Origin: Rhizophagus clarus
Lineage: Eukaryota; Glomeromycota; Glomeromycetes; Glomerales; Glomeraceae
Assembly: GCA_015698045.1 (NCBI GenBank)
Contig: BLAL01000286.1
Location: forward strand, 248,001 to 312,000
Direction: 5' to 3'
Length of the DNA: 64,000 nucleotides
Below, one piece after another: positions 11,755-24,532 of this stretch (the first letter of the stretch is position 1; every line of letters starts with the position of its first letter). The position numbers and the translations under genes were made by a program. Below the pieces are notes generated by a model. It saw nothing but the letters and a program-made list of their open reading frames with translations. It did no database searches and was not told where the DNA came from.

Positions 11755-13203
11755 CTAATTACTTTCATAGTTTTCTACCAACTCTTCATGGTCAGTCGTC
11801 CAACGATAAGTCATCCCATCATAGTAGTGAGTGAAACGAATTGGAGGTTTTTTTTTACTTCTCCAACTTTTGAGAAATTTCCCTAGGCCTTCTAAGGAGA
11901 AATTCCATTTATCATTAAATGAGAAATCTTTTAAATTTTCGAGTGATGAATTACTCATAATTCTTAATAATTCATCACCATTTGGTAATGTCTTGACTTT
12001 GGACGTAAAATATATTTTCTCTAATTGAGTACAATTAGAGAAAATTGCAGCTAGTTCAGCAGCTAGTTCACTCACATTTATAGAATTAATATCCATAGTT
12101 AACTCAATTAACTTTAAGCAATGAGTTGATATTGACGCAATTAAAATTTTACTATTGGTTGGACAATAAGAATCAAGTGAATGACGTGATTCAATTTCTA
12201 AAATTCCACCACCAGAATTTGCAATAATCAAACTCTCAATTTTACATGGCAAATATGAAGTTTTGAGACGTGTAAGAACAGGGAATGATGCCATGGTTAA
12301 AAAATCTTCCCAATTTTTCCAGTTCACAGTATTTTCATTTAAATAATCATAATATTCATTATGGATATTTAATTCAGTCAAATTCCGTAATTTCAAAAGA
12401 AATTTGGGAGGGAAATTGAGCAAAGGTTGTAATGTGAATTTTATTATTGTATGAGATTTTTTTACAATCCCATAATTTAAAAGGTTGTATTTATCTTCAG
12501 TATTATCAAAACATAAATACAAGGATTGCAGATTTTTTTGATTTTTAATTAAGGAAGCTAAATATTTACAGTCCACATTACAATCTTTTATCTCCAATTC
12601 CTTAATGTTTTGACAAATATTGGAAAGTATTTTAAATGTATATGTAGTCCTGGACTTAATAAAATCAACATTAAGTGAACTTATATTTGATAAAAATGGG
12701 ACGGCATTTTCATATGTACATAATTCCAATTCACTATTTAAACAGAAATACTTTACATTTGTACATTTGCTAAAAATTAATTTAAAAATTTCATCTTTCA
12801 ATAATTTTAATTTTTTTTTACGTTCAACATTATTTCTATTGATCATAAGTTGTGTCATGTCTTCAATCCAAAATGGATTGATATGAGTAAAATAATTCAT
12901 GTAATTAAACAACAATTCTCCTGGTAATTCATTTAAAGGTAATATAATGTTGTTTCGGGACAAAAGATCTTTTGAATCATGAGATAAAAAATGAAAAATT
13001 ATATTGTACAATTTTTTACGTGATTCTTCCTCATAATTGAAATGATTTTTGGTACAAACGTATGACATGTATTTCCATAATATTGGTATAGCTATTTTAC
13101 ACCAAGTTATATTTACTAAAATGCATGAATGTAAAGAAGCAGGATCTTCTTCCATCAATATGGTAAAAATAAACAAGAGAATGTCTGGAATAAGTTGCGC
13201 CAT
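11755..13203 (-). CDS. F-box / leucine-rich repeat protein
   Basis: Intact, intronless frame of 482 codons, ATG at 13203 and TAA at 11755. The N-terminus (about residues 3-46) has the F-box pattern: IPDILLFIF, then SLHSCILVN and W(C)KIAIPILWKYM. Such a domain normally docks the protein on Skp1 in an SCF ubiquitin ligase. Downstream there are irregular leucine-rich segments, for example NIKELEIKDCNV, NLQSLYLCFDN, LRNLTELNIHN and CLKLIELTMDIN, consistent with a substrate-recognition LRR region. No signal peptide or membrane segment is seen. The length and single-exon form match the very large F-box family of arbuscular mycorrhizal fungi (known of the family; the target is unknown). It lies alone in the 9 kb between two inverted arms. 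It is the only clearly intact recognisable gene of the window and lacks the nonsense changes seen in the neighbouring elements. Confidence 0.88.
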   Translation of the reverse strand: MAQLIPDILLFIFTILMEEDPASLHSCILVNITWCKIAIPILWKYMSYVCTKNHFNYEEESRKKLYNIIFHFLSHDSKDLLSRNNIILPLNELPGELLFNYMNYFTHINPFWIEDMTQLMINRNNVERKKKLKLLKDEIFKLIFSKCTNVKYFCLNSELELCTYENAVPFLSNISSLNVDFIKSRTTYTFKILSNICQNIKELEIKDCNVDCKYLASLIKNQKNLQSLYLCFDNTEDKYNLLNYGIVKKSHTIIKFTLQPLLNFPPKFLLKLRNLTELNIHNEYYDYLNENTVNWKNWEDFLTMASFPVLTRLKTSYLPCKIESLIIANSGGGILEIESRHSLDSYCPTNSKILIASISTHCLKLIELTMDINSINVSELAAELAAIFSNCTQLEKIYFTSKVKTLPNGDELLRIMSNSSLENLKDFSFNDKWNFSLEGLGKFLKSWRSKKKPPIRFTHYYDGMTYRWTTDHEELVENYESN

Positions 13204-13822
13204 TAGGATATAAATTAGTTGATATGTAAAAACGATGAATGACTGATTTGTGGTAAAAAATAATTTATTTCAGAGTTTGAATGTAATAAAAATAATTAGT
13301 ATGAAATATATGAATAAAAAAATAAAAAATGACGGCTTAACGAACCACATTTATATACGATTTTTTATCAGCAAAAATTATCAAAAGTCTGTTAATTATG
13401 ATTACCATATATGTACTAGAAGAGGGACTTACGTATTCTACTTACAATGAAAAAAAGATTGTAACATTACGATCCGACAACGATGATGTGACAACGATTT
13501 GTTTTTTCTACCGTTTAAGAATTTATTGAAAGTACTTAAAACTCCGACCATATGATTGTTTATCGTTACGAAAATCAATAAACTCAATTTGGGAATTCAA
13601 CTGTATCACGTATTAATAAGCTTATTTTTTTAAAAAAAATGACATGATAAAAACAATGGTATTTGGTATTTTTCTTACTATTTAAGATTTTATTGACATT
13701 ATATATTCGTTCAATCATCGTTTAATATGCATTATATTAATTCATTTTTAATAAATTACTGTTCTCTTGTCAGTTCAAGTAAATTAATTTTATTGGTGTT
13801 TTAATTTTAAAACGTAACGCAC

Positions 13823-14251
13823 TCAATAATTTTTTAAAGAAATTTCAAAACGTGAAACAGTAAATCGGAAGGAGAAATGTGTATTTCCGTTTAATATCCG
13901 ACTGAGTATCAAAGTAACAAAATAAGAAATTTTATAGATACATTCATCGTTTCCAGTTTTGGAATGAATAGATCCAATGACGACATTTTTTTGTAACACA
14001 GATAAACACGTGATAATCATGGTATTGGCGATAATAAGGTGCGCAATCAACCATTGTACAGTATATGTAAAACCAAGTAGAAACGTTTGGACTTTGGACC
14101 AAGTTTTGGACATCAAGTTATTGAAATTTAGGGTTTCGGAGATTACGGAAGTTTGGGTGGGCTCGAAAGTATGAGCCAAGTTTCGGAATTTGACTTTACC
14201 CTTCGTCAATCGCAAAACAGTTTCATCCGCAACATTTTGAAGAATTTTCAA
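13823..14251 (-). CDS. Hypothetical protein, 142 codons (doubtful)
   Basis: An open frame with ATG at 14251 in a patch that is less AT-rich than its surroundings. The product has a hydrophobic stretch (FLLGFTYTVQWLIAHLIIAN) that could be a membrane helix, flanked by polar sequence. I recognise no domain. The opposite strand is also open for 65 codons over the same patch, so strand and even coding status are uncertain. It could be a remnant of a diverged gene. No promoter or polyadenylation signal clearly supports it. Confidence 0.22.
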   Translation of the reverse strand: MKILQNVADETVLRLTKGKVKFRNLAHTFEPTQTSVISETLNFNNLMSKTWSKVQTFLLGFTYTVQWLIAHLIIANTMIITCLSVLQKNVVIGSIHSKTGNDECIYKISYFVTLILSRILNGNTHFSFRFTVSRFEISLKNY

Positions 14252-14459
14252 GAACTATTATTACTTATTAGAAATTAATAATACTTTTTGGAGCATGTAT
14301 AATGGATGCGCGAAAATCACTGACAAATTCATATAGAGTGTTTGCACAAGTCTATATTCTTGCGCTCTCTTTGAGTGTAGATGCATCGATGCAAGTGATA
14401 TTGAAAACATTACAAAAGAAAATTGTGAATATTTTATTTCATATATTTCCAAATTATAT

Positions 14460-17400
14460 ATTATTTTGATAATATTACTTTTATCAATTTTATATTTTAT
14501 TAACGGTACTCCTGCGACTAAATCTTGAAATATTTATTAAACTAAAAATTCATCACTAAGTTGTTTTTATGTTAACTCTATTAAATGTTCAATATAACTA
14601 AAACTTTTCAAATTTTATTGGTTATGATAGACTTGATAATACTTGATAATCAGTCACAAAGCTACTACTACTATATACTACTGTAGTAGTTAATTTTTCT
14701 GATGTACAAGTACTGTACTAATACTAAAATACAAAAATGGTTTTTAACTTCAACTTTACTTTAACCGTCATTCTTTTTCGTCATTCCGACTAATTATATA
14801 CAAACTGACTTTCGTAAAAAATTTCGGTCTTTCTGCTGAGAAGTTTTATAAACCTACGAAATTAGATTATTGCTCACGACGAAGAGAAAAAAATAAATCC
14901 TTATCTTGTTGATCGTTAAAATCTCTCAAGTATAATCTCTTTAATCTCTACCCATAATTAAAAAATAATAATTATTATAATCATTACTTTCTCTAATATC
15001 TTTCTAATTCATGTTTCATTATGATCTTTTAATGTTTTTGATGTGAAAGAAATGTGCGTAATTTCATTTCCCATACAGAGGGTTGTGAGGGTTTTTTTTT
15101 TAAAATCATAATGATGGAAATTTTTTACTTTCATGCTATCGGGCTAGAAAATGATTTTGTAACGATAGTTATGTGTAGTACAGGAAAAGTGATTATATCA
15201 AGATACTTCAAATGAACAAAAAATCCATGGGTAAGTGATATTTCACGTCTGAACTCTATCTCAGAGGATCAATCGGTGATTATATACTGATATAGGTTAT
15301 AAACAGTCATCCCGACAAAATAGTGCCAGTCGTTAAGATAACAGATAACGATATAGAAATCTTAACCGCCAGATCACCAATTCTTCCGAAAATCTTTAAG
15401 GTTAATTTAAAACCCCGGTGGAGATGTAATTGAGAATTATCCTGATATCAAGAGAAGGTTATGAGATTATCCGTCGTTGTAGAAGGAAGAGTTAATGTAT
15501 CTTGTGAGTTGTGATTAATATTAACCAATCTCAATCTGCTGAGACATCCCTAGGTTTATAATTTACCGTACCTATTTTATATTTGTTCAGTTTATTTATT
15601 GTTAGGATATTAGTAATACTCTAGTAATGAAGACAAATTGGCTGATTGAATGAAAATAACGATATAGAGATGAATTATTAGATACTTTAACAAACAATAA
15701 TCTTAACCAATGTGGCAATTAGTGAAGAACTGGAGATTGGGAGCGCCGATTGACAAACTATGAACGATTTTACCTTTTGGCAAATTGTCCATTGAACGAA
15801 TATGTTCTGAGTGAGGATCACGAATTTAGTGAATTTTGTGGTGTTTGTATTTGTTAGCAATAGATAATGTTGCAGAGCGCCGAGTGAGGCAGTAATATTG
15901 CAATCCTTTTTGTTTATTAATAAACCCAATGCTTCGCATCAGACAATTTATTTCGTGCCAACAAACCGTGTAAAACACACTTTAAGGAGACAAATCATGT
16001 CATTCGAATATAACTCTTAAATCAGCAAGTCCAGCTTAATGTTTGTTGTAATTATAAGTTTAATTACTTATTTAACATTATGTTTGTTTAAGACTACTTT
16101 TGTAGCTAAAAGAACTAAAAGGTAATTTACTGTCATTAGGTCAAATGAACTCGATATGGATAATATTAATTATTAACTATTGATAAAAATACGATAAAAA
16201 TAAAAATTCAAGACCATTTACAAAGAGCATTATTATCTTTAAAAAATTGTAATATATTTTTTATTAAGAGTAGATTACATCATTGTGATTCTGGAAAAAC
16301 CTACATTCATGATTGAAAGATAAAATTCCCTTTATTCCTATCCTTGGCTAACAGATCGTGGTGTAAACAACCGCCCCTAATTTTTGTGGCAAAAAGCGCA
16401 GTCGTACGCACGCATATTCTGCTAGATCGTATCGTCAACAACATCTACTTCCTTTTATTTAGTATCATCTATTGACACGGAATCAAAATTCTTTGAACAC
16501 AGATAATTGCCATTTTAGAACATTCAAGTATCTCACTTGTAACGATCCGGCGGCTATAATTAAAAATAATTGCATTAACCTATAAGAAACATGTTTAAAA
16601 AGAAAATAAATAAATAAATAAAATATATACAACACTGTTGAATATACTCACATGAACTCTAAACTTTACCAATGCTGTATTTAGCTCTATTATTGCTTTT
16701 ATCACTTCATATTCTCTATTATTGCCTCTGATGTTTTTGAAAACTTTCGCATCACAAGTTATACCTTCTTGCAGTTTTGTATTTCGCTGTAACTTTTTTT
16801 TCCTACATCCTTTTAATAGTCTTTACTAATTTCGATGATATGTAGATTAAGTAAGATATTTTCTTGATTGTCAGAATCATAATACATCTATCAGAAGAGC
16901 TGCTATTATATATCTATATAGTACCGCATCTGAAATAAAGGATTATTCTTCTTAATTTCATCTACAAAAGTTCCAACATAGGATATCCTCTAAGGTGAAT
17001 GGAACTAAATATTAGGAATTATCTATCAGGTCTTAAAGAGAAGTTTAGATCTGTATATCAATGTTATCCATAGATATGTATCCATGATCTAAATTCAATA
17101 TCTGTAATCAATGTAAAATTAAATCACGTTAAAAAAAAAAAAAATTGAACGTTCTGTATCCATGTTATAGATAGTAATGGATAATACTGATAGCACGATT
17201 ACTCATTCATGCAGTTCCAATTCCTAAAGACAGAAAATATTCATTAATATTGTCGATCTCAAAAATAACCCACCCTATTTATCAGTTATGTAAAAAGTTT
17301 GTTTCCAAAATACAAACCCTAAAATACACTCCTTTTATTTACCTAAAAGTTCGTTCCAAAATACAAGCCCAAAAATCGTATTCGAAGGTTTATTTAAGAT

Positions 17401-18525
17401 ATTCCTTCTTGCTACTTAACTATAATTATTTTTCTGCGCAAGAAAATGAGGTCAAAGTACAGTTTAATTTAACCTACGGGAAAATCTAAATCAGAGGACA
17501 ATTTAAAATTGGGGATTTTCAATTCAAATTTGCGTTTATATTTATTGACTTCATTGGAGGGGAGAATTTTTGGAAGAAACCCAAAGTAAATATTATTCAA
17601 GAGGAACGGATCGAATCAAAATCTCATTAATGGAAAAAAAATTTTTTTTTTTCGAGCGAGATCATTGTGTGACCAGATATGATTATCATCTACAGATCAT
17701 GAATCATGATAGACCTATATCAAAGACTCACTACGTGTTCGATTCGAGCACACGATTATACTTTTCTCCTAATTATGACTTTAATTCGTACCTCAAACAA
17801 TGTACCTCAAACAACATGTTACAATTACAAGTATTTTTATCAAGATTAACATTGAACGAACCAAAGAGCATACTACTACAGGATTAACTATAAAGAGATC
17901 CAGATTTCTGAACGTTAGTTCAATAAATACAACAATTTATTCCAGCAAGAAAAATTATTGACCTAAATTTTGGATATAGGTATATTATTTTTTTAGCTTT
18001 TTGTTTGTCCAATTCTAAATTTTAATTATGTTAAAAAATGTGGTTATTCTTATTCTTTTTTTTTTTTTTTAATACCATCATTAAAAGTTATTAGTCTATC
18101 TTGGAATGTATCGAATAGATTATCATAGTAGGACGTATACATATCTATTGACGAAGGAGAGGTGCCTGTAACAGTCGTAACGGTCACAAGTATGTCATAT
18201 TTTCCAACTCTTATAATATGTTTTTAAGCAAAATAGAAAACATTAATTATTTTGTCTTTAAATAGAATAAAGGAAAGATGATTTAAAGATTTTGTTCAGA
18301 TGTGGAATTTGTGGAAAAGTGGAATCCTATTAGTAATTGACGAAAGATTTAAGCCGCTATCATGTAATACATTGATCACTACATAAGGAAGTGTTTCTTG
18401 TCCTTATTAAATGAAGCTTATTGAGTTTGTCCGAACTGTCTTGTAAATGTCAATTATTGAGTGAATAATTTATTTTTTTATGTTGAATTTTTATTAATTA
18501 TTTTATCATAGAATTGTAATAGATT
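14460..18525. other. Unique-looking stretch without a recognisable gene
   Basis: Composition is less repetitive than elsewhere in the window and GC is locally higher (for example 15300-15560 and 16350-16460). Open frames at 15687-15929 (minus), 17250-17489 and 17570-17887 (plus) have no domain that I recognise. It could contain non-coding RNA or very decayed genes; I see no tRNA or rRNA. Confidence 0.45.
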
Positions 18526-18530
18526 TTGGT

Positions 18531-18655
18531 AAAGCCGAGTTCATTAATCGTGATGTAGTTTTGGCGTAAGTAAAAGAAAATTTTTGTTTTAAGGCCGAGT
18601 TCATTAATCGTGATGATGTTTTGGCGTAAGTAAAAGAAAATTTTGTTTTATTAAT
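18531..18655 (+). repeat. Direct duplication, ~62 bp unit
   Basis: Two adjacent copies of a unit containing GCCGAGTTCATTAATCGTGA, TTTTGGCGTAAGTAAAAGAA and a T-rich end. They differ by a few bases only, so the duplication appears recent. Confidence 0.8.
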
Positions 18656-19955
18656 GGCGCATCAAAAGAAAAAAAAAGATGGTCTGTTATTCGATACATA
18701 TGTATAATATAATTAAATTTTCATTTTTTATTGTCTTATTGAAAATGTAGTTGGTCCGTTGATATACCGACTAACGACAAATTTGAAATCCTTCCATACG
18801 TAGAGATGGTACTAGATCATGGCTATAAGTTATACATTATAGATGTTTAACATCAAATAAGCATAGCATAATTTCCATTCATCGATAAAAGTATGTTACT
18901 TTATCTGCTATACAAACCTCGTTTTTTTTTAAAAATGAAATTTAATCATATCGAACCATTTCTTTCAACAGATATCCAGCAAGATCTAGTCTTTGGAAGG
19001 ATCAGATTACTGTTAGAATTAGTTTGGAGTAAAGTTGAAAGCTGTACTATATTTATAAATCACACCAAACATATTATAGCATAGCGAACATCCTTATAGA
19101 TCATTTTCTGATCATATAGTAATTTGATGATATCGGACTTTAAGGCTTCGAGGCGACGGAAGCCACAGAAGTTCGGGCAAAACTTGAAATTTTTATGGGC
19201 AATAGCCGAAGTAACCAAGTATAATTTTCGTTAACACAAATTTATGGCTAAAATTATATTTGTGATTATAAATAGAAATTTTCAAAATATCATTTCTCAA
19301 TCAAATTTTACATAAATATTTATGAAATTACTATCAGAATTCAACAAGCTATAAAACATTAGATTCTGATCATTGGAGTTGCAATATCATCAACTTACTT
19401 TTAATTTTTCTAATTATTAAAATTCAGCACATTTTCGGTAGGGCAGTTAATTTTTGGATTTGAAAACAGAATTTTTGATAATAAATAATTAAATTTATTA
19501 TTGATTTATACTTTCAAAAGATTTTTAAATAGCTTAAATCTTGTAAGAAATTCTTTATTTTTTAAAAAATAAATATCATAATTGGAAATAGAATAAATTT
19601 AATACATAGTAAATCATAAAATTTTTGTCAATTTTAAACATACATTATCGTATAAAATTTTTGATTAAAGCATTTTAAAAAGATACTATTAGTAAAAGTT
19701 GCCTAATAATAACGCGATCGACAAACGTAATAAATCTAAATTATCCGAATATTATTATTATTACTGCTCCGTTTCATATATTTTTTTATGCAATGATTTT
19801 TTTACTTCTGATTACTCCATTATTTTTTATGTTTCATTTATTTCTTTATTTTTTTATTTATGGTTGTTGTAAGGTATGGTTGTGTATGGTTGTGGTAGTT
19901 GCGATTGCGATTGTTGATATCGTAATTCGAATCGACGATTACTCTCGACAGCCAG
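18656..19955. other. Non-coding stretch
   Basis: No gene recognised. Small plus-strand frames at 18893-19084 and 19793-20026 lack domains; the second one runs into the hairpin at 19956. Confidence 0.45.
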
Positions 19956-20003
19956 GACCATGTAAATTCTTTAATCTCACGGGATTAAAGAATTTACATG
20001 GTC
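19956..20003. repeat. Perfect 21-bp inverted repeat (hairpin)
   Basis: GACCATGTAAATTC plus TTTAATC (19956-19976) pairs perfectly with 19983-20003 across a six-base loop TCACGG. It is not T-rich after the stem, so it is not an obvious terminator. It lies about 300 bp inside the inner boundary of the right inverted arm. Confidence 0.85.
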
Positions 20004-20304
20004 GAATTATTTCCACGATACGATAGAGGGTATAAGGATTATTATTGTAAAATTTAATAAAAGTTTATATTAAGTTTAATTTACAAGGTGGATCTCTTAT
20101 AACCCAAAAATTTTAAATTTGACAATTCTTTCAATATTGATTTTTGTTTAAGGAAAGAATGATAAGGGATGGTTTAAAAGAGAAATTATTATTTATTTGA
20201 AATTTTTTCCAATGAATGTTTTAATAGCGTGTTTAGCGTATTTATATATAATTATTTCACTATTAGCGTAACTGTATTGCGGATTTATTGTCTGAAACAT
20301 CAAT

Positions 20305-22736
20305 AGGTTGAGTCCAACATTAGTAATTCTATAAATAACAACAATCATTTTATTTTTATCGATAATATAAAATTATACAGCATACAAAAAGGGAGATACC
20401 CAGTCTATATATTTTTATAATAATTTGATCAATTGATCAAAACATATACTCCGTCTATCTAATAAATCTGTATATTTTAAAATAAAAAAAAAAAAAAATT
20501 TCTTTAGAACAATTGTATTTTTACAATTAAATCATGATAAAGTCTCCTTTTTTGATCTTGAAAATTCCGAGATCCGCTGCAATAAGTCATGTTGAAAACT
20601 TCTGATCGATAAAAATAATATATATATATAATTATATTGTTACTAAAGAACCAGTCATTTCTCTTAAAAATTTAGAAGATTCTACAAAAAAAAAACCTTT
20701 CTGTCATTTTTAGGCATGCAAGAAGGTCAAATGATACATTAAATAATTTTGAAATATGATAAATAATAATGCACTTAATCACAGGTATTGAACTTTAGTG
20801 AAAAAGGTATTTTCCGGATTTCGGAGCGGATAAATATAAAAAAAATTCTTTTTTTTTAATTTTCATAGAACCAATCATTATTATATGGGGTGATTCGAAA
20901 CATGATAAATAACAAATACGTTTAATTAATTGAGATCCTGTATCGGGTAACTAAATGAGAATTAACTCAGACTAAACTTGGCATTTTTTTTCGGAATTCC
21001 GGAGGAAGTTTTCTCACAAGGTTTGATAATTTTGAAGGGCGTACGAAATTTTAACTTAACGCGTTTTTGATACCTTCAAACAAAGTTTGGGGTTGCTTTT
21101 CAAATTTTATCGCATCTCAATTATTATATTATTACCGCGTATAAATTAATTATTCTATAATTTCCTGATTTAAAGTGGTTCCTGTCTGATCTAGATCAAT
21201 AGATAGATATATATATATAATGTAAATTTTTACCAAAATGGGAATCATGTTTAAAAAATTTTTGATCAACTGATCAAGTAACAATTATGCACTGCGTCAA
21301 AATCATGATTGAGATCAACCAAATTTATTTAATTCATTATTTTCAATCCCTCAATTAAGTTTAACTAAAATTAGTTATATAAGTTGGTACAAATTTTTTT
21401 TGTGACGAATAAAATGTAAAAATTTTACATCATTACTAAAACAATGGAAACGTACGTACAAAGACAAAGAAAAATTTCATCCTTTTTTTTGGATTGATCT
21501 GGCCTTTTCATTCAATTTAGAATTTCGGAATGTAAGTTCCGATGAACGAAAGAAGAAAAAAAAAAAATTCCCCAAAAATATTTTTTTTTTTGTTGATCAT
21601 ACATTGATAAAACTCTAATAAATAGACAAGTTTTTCATGAAACGGATCAAGTGTTCATTATATCTCCCAATAAATAAATGATGCCATTAACATTAATAGT
21701 ACCTTCTTTCTTATTTTTTTTTTTTTTAAATAAATTATTAAAACACACGTTTTGGCCCTTTTTTCTTATAGATTGATGCAATTATTGTTAATTAATTATC
21801 AATGTAGAAACGGTCTGACTGATTTGAAAATAAAGCAAAAGTAGATGCCTGATCGGTAATCGTAAAAAAAAAAGGCAATTTTTACTCTTTAATCTGGAAT
21901 AATGTTCTCGATCCACGTCGTAAGTAAATTACATCTTTTAATATACTCTTAAGAGAAAGGACGATAAATAAATAAATATGTTTCTTTTATAGTATGTCAC
22001 GAACAGTTAAATCGACAAGAGAATGATTTTACCGATGATAAAAAACGTTACGGAGATCGTAAAGTCAGAAATATGAGATCGCCAAACCTATTAAGGGCAG
22101 TGGGTGGGTGGGTGGGGCTACAGCACGTATACTTTGCTGTAGTATATATCGCTGTCCTTCCGATATTTATTTATGTATTAATTTAAGATTTAAGATAAGC
22201 TATTAATATGTGTCTAAAATATGTTTTTTTTTCTATGATAATAATTGTTTATAGTAGTGTAGTATATCTTTCGTTATATCTTTCGTTAAAGCCAGTATAA
22301 TAATTTTCGTATTATTTGTTTTTTTTTATACCTTCAATTTTTTTTTGTAATAATTCTATTACATTCATTTTCGATTCGTTTATTACTTATTTTTTTTTCT
22401 CTTCGAAACGTACTTATCTTATTAATTCGTAGCTTTCCAACGTTTTGTATTCTTTTTAAGAAGAAATTTCGTAATTAAATATGCAGAGATGTGTTAATTT
22501 TTAAAGTCTATTTCCTTGACTGTACCACATGATTGGCTCAAAATGTAGCACATTTGATCATTATTAACTAACACTTATTTTGCAGTTTAATATTGTATAG
22601 ACAGCCTTCTGACAATAATAACAAATATTTAACAGCAAAAATATATATATATGTTTGATTTTTGTAAATCTATGGTTAAAAAATATCCTTTGACTATTTA
22701 AATGCGTAATGTGTCATATTCAGCTTAAAATAACGC
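20305..22736 (-). repeat. Long inverted repeat, right arm
   Basis: Reverse complement of 8570-11240, about 2.43 kb. Inner boundary near TGAGTCCAACATTAGTAATT, outer boundary near GTGTCATATTCAGCTTAAAA. It differs from the left arm mainly by small indels in homopolymers in the inner kilobase, and by larger indels farther out; it lacks one copy of the TACAGCA hairpin block. No gene is seen in it. Confidence 0.85.
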
Positions 22737-22770
22737 AAAAAAAAATAACAGGTAATTATTTCTATGCTTA

Positions 22771-22890
22771 GGGCTCCGAACGGGTTGGGTAGGGTCAGGT
22801 AATTGTCTTGACTCGAGTCATCAAATTCATGACCCGCCTCAGGTCGGTTCGGCCGTTCGGGTACCCGACCGACTCGAATCTTGTACGTTT
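22771..22890. repeat. GC-rich CGGGT/CCCGA cluster, possible element end
   Basis: It starts TAGGGCTCCGAACGGGTTGG and holds several CGGGT, GGTCGG, GACCCG and ACCCGACC motifs in both orientations, in contrast to the AT-rich surroundings. Such clusters are typical subterminal regions of hAT-like elements. I could not find the matching opposite end in the window. Confidence 0.4.
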
Positions 22891-24040
22891 AATTAATTTT
22901 ATATATGAAAAAACGCCGGTAATGATGGTTCCGGCTTTTTTTTTCAATCTTTCATAAACGATTTTCTTAATCGTTTTAATAAACGAAATAAAAACCGATT
23001 TTCTTAGTCGTTTTTAATAATAAAAGTAATAAAAAAAAAACGATTTTTCTTAAATAATCAAGTATTTTCCCTAAAAAAAATTCCGAATTTTTACACACTT
23101 CCGAAGATAAAAAAATGCATTGCCGAAAATTTACCCTTTTGCTTAAAAATATAATCTGTCAAATTTGTACGACTTGAACGCTATTTTATAAATTTCAAAT
23201 GAACAGAAAAAAAAAATGTTTGCGGCATTCAAGTATTACATGTATACATGGTCTCTGATATTTTTCATGGGCTTTTAACTTGCGTATGGTCTTTTATTTA
23301 ATTTATTTGATCTTAATACTGACCTTTTTATGGGCAATTTCAAATTGTGTTAGTGAAGATTTTTCCGTTTGATCTCTAATAGAATTTTAATTTATATTGA
23401 GTAATGGTATGATCTTTAATGGACAATTATAACTTATATGGTAGTCTTCCTATTTGATCTTTAATACTTTTTATGTGCATTATTTGTGTAGTGAAATGGG
23501 TAACTTTTAATTATGAAACAAGAGTTCATGTTCAGAGGGGAGTTGGGAATTACAAATGCCAATGTATTTACTGAATTATGATTCAGTGTATCGATTTAAC
23601 TGGTTGACAGATTAATCCAATATACTAGGGTAATTGCCATAAAAAACAACATATGTAAGGTTCTATTTTTGAACTTATATTCTCACAAGTACATTGAAAA
23701 CCTGGTTTTCATTATTTTGAAGAACTGTAATTATAAAGTCCTTACCATTAAGGATACAACTAACACGCATGTATAAGTGAAATGGTATGGTAAAAACTAT
23801 GTTTTTGTTGTTCGAATTTAATGAAACGGTTTTCCACTAATCTCGTGTAAAAATACCATAATGTAATGTTGGGGAAATAAGCCAATTCCTAAAAGTTTCA
23901 AAGTAAAATGACGTTTTTTAGACATTTGGCTAGTGAAATTTGCAAACAACTTCACATTCAGAAATACGGTTTTTAATTAATGAATTTTCGTCAAATTTTA
24001 TTATCGTTTTCATCACCTGACTCACAGATCGCCAATTAAA
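22891..24040. other. Non-coding stretch
   Basis: It contains a short hairpin GCCGG...CCGGC at 22914-22938 and otherwise mixed AT-rich sequence. No coding frame is recognised. Confidence 0.45.
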
Positions 24041-24109
24041 AATGTTAAAAATGTTGTGAAATGTTTTTTCAATTATCAAAATGCCGATACGGCATTCTTT
24101 TTTGACTAA

Positions 24110-24532
24110 AGTATTTAAAAAAATGAGTTTTTTAATTAAATTGTAAAAAAATCATTTTTTTTAATTAAAACAATTAAAGAAGTCGTAAATAAAAGGGTTT
24201 TATATTTTTTAAAAAGCGATTAATAAAAAAAAATGATTAGAAGAATCATTTTTTTTAATTAAAACGATTATTTTTTTTAAAAAAAAACAAAAACATTTTT
24301 TTTTTAATATAACTATTAAAAAAAACATTTTTTTTTAACGATAAAAAATCGTTTTTATCATTTTTTTTAATTAAATGATAAAAAAAATTTGTTTTGTCGT
24401 TTTTTTTAATTAGATGATAAAAAAAGTCATTTTTATCATTTTTTTTAATTAAACGATAAAAAAAATTGGTTTTATTATTTTTTTTAATTAGACGATAAAA
24501 AAAGTCATTTTTATCATTTTTTTTAATTAGAC
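24110..24532 (+). repeat. AT-rich minisatellite, left part (~39 bp unit)
   Basis: About five good units (from about 24335) of AAAAAAAGTCATTTTTATC-G/A-TTTTTTTTAATTAAACGAT, preceded by degenerate forms. It has the same unit and orientation as 30215-31520. It ends abruptly at 24532, where the transposon begins. Confidence 0.75.

Noticed and set aside
13977..14174. 65-codon plus-strand frame opposite the 142-codon hypothetical
   Set aside because: Shorter, with no domain; at most one strand codes and neither is convincing.
17570..17887. 105-codon plus-strand frame
   Set aside because: No domain, ordinary chance length for this stretch, no supporting signals.
14460..20000. tRNA or rRNA genes
   Set aside because: I looked for cloverleaf-type box B (GGTTCGAAT-like) motifs and found none that are credible.
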